10,262 nt of DNA, from the NCBI GenBank assembly GCA_934149165.1, contig CAKPDY010000040.1, forward strand, positions 1 through 10,262. Reading direction: 5' to 3'. Below, piece after piece: positions 5,334-10,262 of the stretch (positions are counted from its first letter, which is position 1; every line of letters starts with the position of its first letter). The DNA is from an uncultured Clostridia bacterium. GTDB lineage: Bacteria > Bacillota > Clostridia > TANB77 > CAG-508. The notes under the pieces were generated by a model. It saw only the letters and a list, made by a program, of their open reading frames with translations. It was not told the origin of the DNA and ran no database searches. Both the position numbers and the translations under genes were made by a program.

Positions 5334-6131
5334 ATGTATAAAATAGGAGATTTTTCTAAAATGTCTAAAACCACCATAAAAGCATTAAGATACTATGAAA
5401 AAGAAGGATTATTAAAACCTGCTTTTATAGACCAAGATACGAGTTATAGGTATTATGAAAGTAGTCAGTTAGTTGATATTTCAAAGATAATATCCTTAAG
5501 GCAAATAGGTTTATCAATTAAAAACATTAAAAAAGTTTTAGATGGACAAGATATGTCGTTAATTCTTAATAAAAGAAAAAATGAAATTGAGAAAAATATT
5601 GCTAATTTTAATATTGAGCTTTCTAAAATAAATTATTTATTGGAGGAAAACAATATGAAAAATGAGATTTTTATCAAAGACATTCCAAGTTACATTATTT
5701 ATTATCGTGATGGAATGATAAAGGATTTTAGTAAAATTACAGAATTTGTTTTACAAGCAGGAACAGAATGTGCAAAAGCAAATCCAAACTTAAAGTGCAT
5801 AAACCCAGATTATTGTTATATCAGTTATTTAGATGGAGAATACAAAGAAAAAGATATTAAGATTAGATATGCACAAGCAGTAGAAAAATTAGGAAATGAA
5901 ACTGATAGAGTTAAATTTATGAAATCAAATCCTATTACAGCAGTATGTATTTATCACAAAGGAGCTTATAATAATTTAAGAGATTCTTATAATATTATTT
6001 TAAAGTACATTGAAGATAATGGATATGAGATAATAGATAATGCGAGAGAATGTTATATTGATGGATGTTGGAATAAAGAAAATGAAGAAGATTATTTAAC
6101 AGAGATTCAATTTCCAGTTAAGAAAAGATAA
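5334..6131 (+). CDS. MerR-family regulator with a GyrI-like effector domain
   Basis: A 265-aa ligand-sensing transcription regulator. The N-terminal MerR winged helix (about 1-70) includes YKIGDFSKMSKTTIKALRYYE and the second-wing region SYRYYESSQL, with ISLRQIGLSIKNIKKVL after it. A coiled-coil dimerisation helix spans about 75-110. Residues ~112-264 are a GyrI-like/BmrR-type domain, which binds bulky hydrophobic or cationic compounds, ending in the usual strand YLTEIQFPVKK. The SD is AAGGAGG (5321-5327). Its own promoter has the 19-nt spacer and dyad expected for a MerR target. No efflux pump or detoxifying gene is adjacent, so it may act on itself, on the next gene or on distant targets. 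A strong hairpin terminator follows. Confidence 0.92.
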   Translation: MYKIGDFSKMSKTTIKALRYYEKEGLLKPAFIDQDTSYRYYESSQLVDISKIISLRQIGLSIKNIKKVLDGQDMSLILNKRKNEIEKNIANFNIELSKINYLLEENNMKNEIFIKDIPSYIIYYRDGMIKDFSKITEFVLQAGTECAKANPNLKCINPDYCYISYLDGEYKEKDIKIRYAQAVEKLGNETDRVKFMKSNPITAVCIYHKGAYNNLRDSYNIILKYIEDNGYEIIDNARECYIDGCWNKENEEDYLTEIQFPVKKR

Positions 6132-6170
6132 ATATAAATTACAAGTTATCACACAAATTATAACAATTCA

Positions 6171-6228
6171 ACTAATCGTTGAAAAAGGAAAATACCCCAC
6201 TCAACGATTAGTTTGTATATTTTTTTTA
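6171..6228 (+). terminator. Intrinsic terminator after the MerR gene
   Basis: A perfect 13-bp stem (6171-6183 with 6202-6214) with an 18-nt loop is followed by TGTATA and a T-run. It separates the MerR gene from the XRE-membrane gene. The long loop would also allow a regulated attenuator, but nothing specific supports that. Confidence 0.75.
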
Positions 6229-6266
6229 GATAATAATTTACACTTAAATTGAAGGAGGTAAAAAAT

Positions 6267-6875
6267 ATGAATCAGATTAAAATAGGGAAATTTATAGCTG
6301 AATGTAGAAAAAAGAATAATTTAACTCAAATGCAACTTGCAGAGAAATTAAACATTACAGATAGAGCTATTTCAAAATGGGAAAACGGAAAAGGAATGCC
6401 TGATTCATCAATAATGCTCGATTTGTGTAATGAACTCAAAATAAGTGTAAATGAATTATTATGTGGGGAGTTGATTGAAATGAATAATTATAATGAAGTA
6501 GCAGAAAAAACGTTATTAGAAATGGCACAAAAGGAAGAAATGCAAAATAAAAAATTAATGATGTATGAAAATGTGATTGGATTTAGTTCGACAATATCTT
6601 TCTTAATACTAATTTTTGTTACATCATTTTTAGTGGAGAATAATATTGCTAAAATAGTGTTGTTTATATTAGCATTTGTTCTTTTAATAATAGGTGTTTC
6701 ATTTGCATTAAAAATAGAAACAGAAACAGGCTATTATGAATGTCAAAAATGTCATCATAAATATGTACCAAAATATAGCCAAGTATATTTTGCAATGCAT
6801 TCTGGAACTACACGATATATGAAATGTCCAAAATGTAACAAGAAAAGTTGGCAAAGAAAGACTTTAAGTAAGTAA
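6267..6875 (+). CDS. XRE regulator with two membrane segments and a C-terminal zinc ribbon
   Basis: A 202-aa membrane-linked regulator. Start ATG 6267 is preceded by AAGGAGGT (6252-6259); the TTG at 6249 lies just before that site and is unlikely. Residues 4-66 are a Cro/C1-type helix-turn-helix (IGKFIAECRKKNNLTQMQLA, then RAISKWENGKGMPD). A charged helix (70-100) leads to two hydrophobic segments at about 104-122 and 128-149. The tail has C159-x2-C162 and C187-x2-C190, a likely zinc ribbon on the cytoplasmic side. XRE proteins of this build are common in low-GC Bacillota; the ligand or signal is unknown. It probably senses an envelope or metal-related state and controls nearby genes. No clear promoter was found in the 50 nt before it. 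Confidence 0.9.
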   Translation: MNQIKIGKFIAECRKKNNLTQMQLAEKLNITDRAISKWENGKGMPDSSIMLDLCNELKISVNELLCGELIEMNNYNEVAEKTLLEMAQKEEMQNKKLMMYENVIGFSSTISFLILIFVTSFLVENNIAKIVLFILAFVLLIIGVSFALKIETETGYYECQKCHHKYVPKYSQVYFAMHSGTTRYMKCPKCNKKSWQRKTLSK

Positions 6876-6931
6876 AAACTTACAAGTTCTCGTTATGAAT
6901 AAAATTTCAAAATTGTTTCAAAATTCATTCA

Positions 6932-6960
6932 TTGACACATACAAAAAAGCAATATAAAAT
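6932..6960 (+). promoter_or_regulatory. Promoter at the start of the oriT region
   Basis: TTGACA (6932-6937) and TAAAAT (6955-6960) with 17 nt between them. Transcription would start near 6967 and run straight into the hairpin at 6979-7018. It may make a short RNA, or a leader toward the mob gene if the hairpin is read through. Confidence 0.55.
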
Positions 6961-6978
6961 CTTATTATAAAAAATTGT

Positions 6979-7018
6979 GAGCAAAAGTCAGTTTTAAAAA
7001 CTGGCTTTTTTCTTGCTC
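6979..7018 (+). terminator. Large hairpin with a T-run, possible terminator
   Basis: The inner stem CAGTTTT/AAAACTG extends through GTC/GGC and A:T pairs to an outer GAGCAA/TTGCTC closure. TTTTTT lies in the 3' arm. Sited about 12 nt after a predicted transcription start, it would give a very short transcript. Alternatively it is part of the origin's single-strand structure. Confidence 0.55.
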
Positions 7019-7068
7019 TAAAATAATCCATAGATAAATAAAAATGCTAACGCAGATTTTGTTTAGAA

Positions 7069-7218
7069 GGTAGTTATATTAAATTTTAATATAAAAAGAA
7101 TATAACTACCCTATTCACTTCATCAACTTGTTTTATTTCTTAATTTAAAATGAAGTGAATTAGAAAAAAACAAGTTTGCTTTTTCTATTGTAGAGGGGAA
7201 ATTATTTTTACCTCTACA
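7069..7218. repeat. Array of nested inverted repeats upstream of oriT
   Basis: There are three perfect pairs: 7069-7080 with 7099-7110 (12 bp), 7113-7123 with 7150-7160 (11 bp), and TGTAGAGG near 7189-7196 with CCTCTACA near 7211-7218 (8 bp). A further AACTTGTTTT (7125-7134) can pair with AAAACAAGTT on the right flank of the second stem, giving an alternative fold. Such dense folding without a reading frame suggests a single-strand or RNA structure linked to transfer or replication. Confidence 0.7.
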
Positions 7219-7307
7219 TGCAAAAAATTGTGAGTCACAAATTTTGCTAAAACATAAATTGAGTGTTACACGAAATTTGTGTTTTGGGGTTGTAGGGTTT
7301 ACTCTGC

Positions 7308-7360
7308 CACACTAACACTTTTTGCCACAAGGCTAAAAAGTGTTGTAGTGTGTTACAACA
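7308..7360 (+). other. oriT: MobV-type oriT: hairpin and nick site
   Basis: An inverted repeat (7308-7326 with 7331-7352, 4-nt loop) ends in TAGTGTG followed by TTA. This equals the pMV158/MobV relaxase nick signature TAGTGTG^TTA, placing the cleavage between 7352 and 7353. The hairpin abutting the nick on its 5' side is the arrangement known for MobV origins. It lies 82 nt upstream of the relaxase start. This is established for pMV158; the assignment here is by sequence match. Confidence 0.85.
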
Positions 7361-7381
7361 CATACAAAGGAAGATTAAAAT
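7353..7381 (+). promoter_or_regulatory. Possible mob promoter overlapping the nick site
   Basis: TTACAA (7353-7358), 17 nt, TAAAAT (7376-7381). The -35 would start at the nick. In pMV158 the relaxase represses its own promoter at oriT, so the overlap would make sense. The -35 is weak. Confidence 0.35.
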
Positions 7382-7434
7382 TTCTTGCAAAGTGTGTCTT
7401 AAAAAGTATCAAAATTAAAGGAGGAAGATAAAAA

Positions 7435-8606
7435 ATGAGTTATGCTATTATTAGAAATGTGAAATACAAAAGAGAAAATCTAAAAGGAATTTATCGTCAT
7501 AATGAAAGAAAAAATCACAACTATTCAAATAGAAATATTGATAAAGAAAAATCATATTTGAATTATGCTATAAAAAAGCCTTTGTATAGTTATGAAAAAG
7601 AATTTGACAGATTAAGAAAAGAATATGATTTAAAAGGTCAAATAAAACAGTTAGTAATATTGCTTGTGAATATATAATTACATCAGACAAAGAATTTTTT
7701 GAAGAAATTGGTGAAGAAGAAACAAAACGATATTTTGAAACAGCATACCAGTTTGTATCTAAATACAAAAATTTAGGTGAAAAATATATAATGTCTGCAC
7801 AGGTGCATATGGACGAGGAAACTCCACATATGCATCTTGTTTTTTTACCAGTAGTTCATACAACTGACAAAAAAGGAAATAAAATTGATAAACTAGCTTG
7901 TAGTGAATTTTGGAAAGGAAAAGATAGTTATAGAGAATTGCAAAATGCATTTTATGATTATATGGTATCTCGTAGTTTTAATTTATTAAGAGGTTTGCCA
8001 AAAGAAGAAACTAACAGACAACATCTTGACATTAAAGAATATAAGGAATTAACAAATTTCAATGTTACTAAAGAATTAGTTAAAAGCATTACTTTAGACA
8101 TTCCAGAAGAAACAAACATAAATGATTTGAAAAAAATAATGTTTAATAAAAATGAAAAAATTTTAAATGATATTATAAAACCTAAAGAAGAAATGATAAA
8201 ACAGCTATACAAAGAAAATAAAGCTCTACATAAGGAACTTTCCAGACAAGCCAATATTGTTGATGATGCTGAAAAGTATCAAATAGAACGTAAAACTATA
8301 ATTGCTGATACTAAAGCTTTGCATGATAAAGTTGATAAATTCGAATGTGAATATAAAAATAAATCTATTGAATTAGAATTTAAATATGATGATAAATATG
8401 AACAATTAGAAAATGAAAATAATAAATTACGTGATATAATTGATAGATTTTATACAACAATTATTTTATTTATAAAATGGGTATGTAATAAATTTGCTCT
8501 TGGAGATTCAAGAAAGGTTTTAAGAGATTTTGAAAGAGATAATAATATTTGTATTGATCCAGTTAAGCAAATTGCTAATGAACAAGAAGATGAAGAAGAA
8601 ATGTAA
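7435..8606 (+). pseudogene. mobV: MobV-family relaxase (Mob/Pre), frameshifted
   Basis: A relaxase that nicks oriT and pilots the strand during conjugative mobilisation. The first frame (7435-7677) has the MobV opening HNERKNHNYSNRNID (residues 22-36) and is intact to Gln72. It then runs out of frame to a stop at 7675. Shifting back by one base at 7650, re-reading the G of CAG as GTT, restores QVSNIACEY and opens the frame to 8606. The full protein would be 390 aa, with the metal-binding motif HMDEETPHMH at about 125-134 and a long coiled coil (about 240-345). The site is not a homopolymer or a classical slippery heptamer, so a single-base loss (or sequence error) is likelier than programmed shifting. 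SD AAAGGAGG (7417-7424) is strong. The C-terminal part could be restarted at ATG 7791 (AGGTGA 10 nt before) but would lack the N-terminal motif. Confidence 0.9.
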
Positions 8607-8610
8607 AAAA

Positions 8611-8659
8611 AGTTATCGACCACTTTTTAATATACACTATGCAAAAGTGGTCGATAACT
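8611..8659 (-). terminator. Terminator hairpin of the ATPase gene; its arm is repeated upstream of that gene
   Basis: A perfect 17-bp stem (8611-8627 with 8643-8659, 15-nt loop). Read leftward it is followed by TTTTTTT, a textbook intrinsic terminator for the minus-strand ATPase gene. It may also stop the relaxase transcript, though no T-run follows on the plus strand. The arm AGTTATCGACCACTTTTT recurs at 9980-9997. Confidence 0.85.
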
Positions 8660-8691
8660 CAATATTTTATAATAAATCACTATAAAAATAA

Positions 8692-9924
8692 TTATTTCAA
8701 TTCTTTATTATTATATATAAAATCAGCAATATTTACATTAATTACACCATCTCTATCTTGTAAGAGCACATCTGATGTAAACAAATATTTAGGATACATA
8801 TTTTTTATTTCATAAAATGGCTTATATTCTCTTTCTTCAACTTTTTCATCTGCAATAGTTTTAGAAACTTGAATATAAAAATACTTATCAAAATCTTTTC
8901 TTGCAATAAAATCACATTCTAATTTTCCTATTTTTCCTACACTTAAATTATAATTTTTACTTTTTAAATAATTATATACAATATTCTCAAGCATTGGTCC
9001 ATAGCTTATTCTATTATCAGTATTTAGAGTATAGTAAATACTAAAATCAGCTAAATAATACTTTTTCTCACCTTTTAACACCATCTTTGATTTTATATCA
9101 AATAAATCACATGAATAAATTATTTTTGCTTTTTCTAATATATCAATATATCTTTTTAAAGTTCTTCTATCAACTTTTAATTTTTCTTTTTTTACTAAAT
9201 ATTCATAAATATTGCTTACTGATATAACACTTCCAAAATTATTTATTATAAATTTTTCTATTACTTCAAATAATGCAACATCTTTTATTTTATTATTTGT
9301 TTTTATATCTTTTTCAAAAATCTGCTCTACAACGCTTGAAATATAAGTAATTTTATCTTCAAATTCATCATAATACAAAGCACCTGGGAATCCACCATTT
9401 TTAATAAAATCTTCAAATTCTATATAAATGTTTGAATTTATTTCTTTATTTAAAAATTTTTTCATTCCTATATATTCATAAAAATTTAATGGCATCATTT
9501 CAAATTCAATATATCTGCCTGTTAATTTGGTTATTAATTCTCCGCTAAGTAAATATGAATTAGATCCAGTTATAAATACTGATATATTGCCTTCTTCTCT
9601 ATATGCATTGATAACAGGCTCAAAATTTTTAACATTTTCAATCTCATCAATAAATAAATATTTAAAATCTTTGTCTGTTATTCTTTTATCTATTTCTTCT
9701 TCTAATTGCTCTGGTGTTACAATTTTTTTGAATTCTTTTTTATCTAATTCTATGGAAATAATATCCTTTTCTGGTACTCCTTTTTCTTGCAATTCTTCAA
9801 TAATTGATTTTAGTAAAGTTGATTTTCCACATCTTCTAATACCGGTAATAACTTTAATAATACTACCGTCATCATAAAAGTTTCTTATTCTCTTTAAATA
9901 ATTTTCTCTTCTATAATATTCCAT
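8692..9924 (-). CDS. AAA ATPase with DUF4143 C-terminal domain
   Basis: A 410-aa P-loop ATPase of the AAA_14/DUF4143 family. Walker A is GIRRCGKST (28-36), Walker B YLFIDEIE (89-96), and a sensor segment FITGSNS (117-123) precedes the family mark LTGRYIEFEMMPLNFYEY (134-151). A winged-helix-like middle (about 212-275) leads to a DUF4143 region with GKLECDFIARK and FYIQVSKT (about 333-355). That region resembles a degenerate PD-(D/E)xK nuclease fold. These ATPases are often multi-copy in gut bacteria and archaea; their job is unsettled. The gene is solitary, on the opposite strand to everything else, with its own promoter (9951-9980) and terminator (8611-8659). SD GAGGTGAT precedes ATG by 6 nt. 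Length and motifs look complete, so it should be functional. Confidence 0.93.
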   Translation of the reverse strand: MEYYRRENYLKRIRNFYDDGSIIKVITGIRRCGKSTLLKSIIEELQEKGVPEKDIISIELDKKEFKKIVTPEQLEEEIDKRITDKDFKYLFIDEIENVKNFEPVINAYREEGNISVFITGSNSYLLSGELITKLTGRYIEFEMMPLNFYEYIGMKKFLNKEINSNIYIEFEDFIKNGGFPGALYYDEFEDKITYISSVVEQIFEKDIKTNNKIKDVALFEVIEKFIINNFGSVISVSNIYEYLVKKEKLKVDRRTLKRYIDILEKAKIIYSCDLFDIKSKMVLKGEKKYYLADFSIYYTLNTDNRISYGPMLENIVYNYLKSKNYNLSVGKIGKLECDFIARKDFDKYFYIQVSKTIADEKVEEREYKPFYEIKNMYPKYLFTSDVLLQDRDGVINVNIADFIYNNKELK

Positions 9925-9950
9925 AAATCAAATCACCTCTATTAATTATA

Positions 9951-9980
9951 ATTATACCCTAAAATTTTAAAAAATGTCAA
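9951..9980 (-). promoter_or_regulatory. Promoter of the ATPase gene
   Basis: On the minus strand, TTGACA (9980-9975) and TATAAT (9956-9951) are both consensus, with an 18-nt spacer. The repeat arm at 9980-9997 touches the -35 from upstream, where an activator or other protein could bind. Confidence 0.8.
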
Positions 9981-9997
9981 GTTATCGACCACTTTTT
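9980..9997. repeat. Copy of the terminator arm beyond the ATPase promoter
   Basis: AGTTATCGACCACTTTTT is identical to 8611-8628, followed in both places by a similar RATATRYACT stretch (10/10 to that degenerate pattern). Paired with the right arm at 8643-8659 it forms an inverted repeat enclosing the whole ATPase gene with its promoter (8643-9997). This upstream copy is not transcribed with the gene, so a shared terminator role cannot explain it. Confidence 0.8.
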
Positions 9998-10118
9998 GAT
10001 ATGTACTGTTTGTGTCAAGTAAAAGTAGGCAATTTTTTTTTCTTTTTTTCTAATCCAATATTGCCAATTGTTTCAACACTTTTTATTTTTTTGAGTTCAC
10101 TTAATAAGACATATCATT
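9998..10118. other. Non-coding T-rich spacer
   Basis: No gene is seen here. TGTCAAGT occurs at 9975-9982 and again at 10013-10020, and a poly-pyrimidine tract follows (about 10027-10050). It could be an element end, but nothing identifies which. Confidence 0.4.
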
Positions 10119-10262
10119 TTATATAATACATCCCATCTGTGAAAAACTTTTTTCTTTCATTATTTCTTTCATAAATTTTGCATTAATTAATACATTTTTT
10201 GTGGCACCAATATTTTCTTCTGTTTCCTTTCTATTAGCCCTATGTTGCTTATTATTCTTTAT
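10119..10262 (-). CDS. Truncated C-terminal reading frame, unrecognised
   Basis: A frame open from the window edge gives 47 residues, lysine-rich and helical, ending SFSQMGCII with TAA at 10121-10119. It includes ENIGATKNVLINAKFMKEIM. I do not recognise a family. It could be the 3' end of a real minus-strand gene that continues to the right, or a chance frame; 47 codons without a stop is only mildly unlikely in DNA this AT-rich. Confidence 0.3.
   Translation of the reverse strand: MKNNKQHRANRKETEENIGATKNVLINAKFMKEIMKEKSFSQMGCII

Larger units (their letters stand above)
2340..8610. mobile_element. Rep- and mob-bearing integrative/mobilizable element (right end not identified)
   Basis: From the second tRNA-end repeat onward the genes are those of a mobilizable element: a RepA_N-type initiator, cargo and regulators, a MobV oriT and a MobV relaxase. 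No integrase or type IV secretion genes are present in the window, so it would depend on a helper for transfer. The end coordinate given is only the end of the relaxase region; the true right border was not found. Confidence 0.55.

Noticed and set aside
7640..7690. Programmed -1 ribosomal frameshift in the relaxase
   Set aside because: No X-XXY-YYZ slippery site (local codons ATA AAA CAG TTA) and no obvious pseudoknot; a one-base deletion is simpler.
7568..8254. Minus-strand frames of 63-98 aa over the relaxase gene
   Set aside because: They are hydrophobic shadows of the relaxase reading frame, which carries recognised MobV motifs.
9527..9877. Plus-strand 116-aa frame opposite the ATPase gene
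   Set aside because: It covers the Walker A/B region of a clear ATPase; its Ser/Ile-rich product has no features of its own.
9975..10262. Insertion sequence end with a transposase remnant
   Set aside because: No DDE motif or recognised transposase signature in the 47-residue frame, and no matching terminal inverted repeat partner in the window.

Overview
The window is very AT-rich (roughly a quarter GC by eye). It has strong Shine-Dalgarno sites (AAGGAGG type), consensus TTGACA/TATAAT promoters and intrinsic terminators. Almost every gene ends in TAA, with one TAG. This points to a low-GC Bacillota or related gut-type lineage; I cannot name a genus. UGG serves as Trp and I see no sign of a recoded UGA.

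Layout. (1) 1-260: end of an unseen upstream gene (AT hairpin), then a tRNA-Pro(UGG) gene with its own promoter and an encoded CCA. (2) 247-2339: a short insertion-like segment between two 123-bp direct repeats (247-369 and 2340-2462). Each repeat starts with the last 13 nt of the tRNA and ends in a terminator hairpin. Inside are an autoregulated XRE repressor, a class II Fic enzyme and a scrap resembling the C-terminus of DUF4393 proteins. No integrase is present. (3) 2463-8606: a second, larger mobile region. It starts with TGTTCCG repeats and a RepA_N-type replication initiator, followed by a small helical protein. Then comes a strongly promoted three-gene cassette of unknown function (348-aa protein, DUF3781 protein, 67-aa protein). 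Next are a MerR/GyrI-like regulator and an XRE protein with two membrane segments and a zinc ribbon. The region ends with a 560-bp structured non-coding stretch containing a MobV-type oriT, followed by a MobV (Mob/Pre) relaxase gene broken by a single-base frameshift. (4) 8611-9997: an AAA ATPase/DUF4143 gene on the minus strand. Its terminator arm and a site just upstream of its promoter share a 17-18 bp sequence, so the gene is framed by inverted repeats. (5) 10119-10262: a truncated minus-strand reading frame running off the window.

Reading together: this looks like tandem accretion of integrative/mobilizable elements at the 3' end of tRNA-Pro. One element is small and without an integrase, carrying XRE-Fic. 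The other is a rep+mob element whose relaxase is now out of frame, so it is either decaying or affected by a sequence error. The oriT hairpin and nick motif are intact, so it could still be mobilised in trans. The least explained cargo is the 3691-5238 cassette. Its 348-aa protein shows short segments that recall ADP-ribosyltransferase-type enzymes, which is a hypothesis only. The flanking repeats of the ATPase gene are the other item worth following up.
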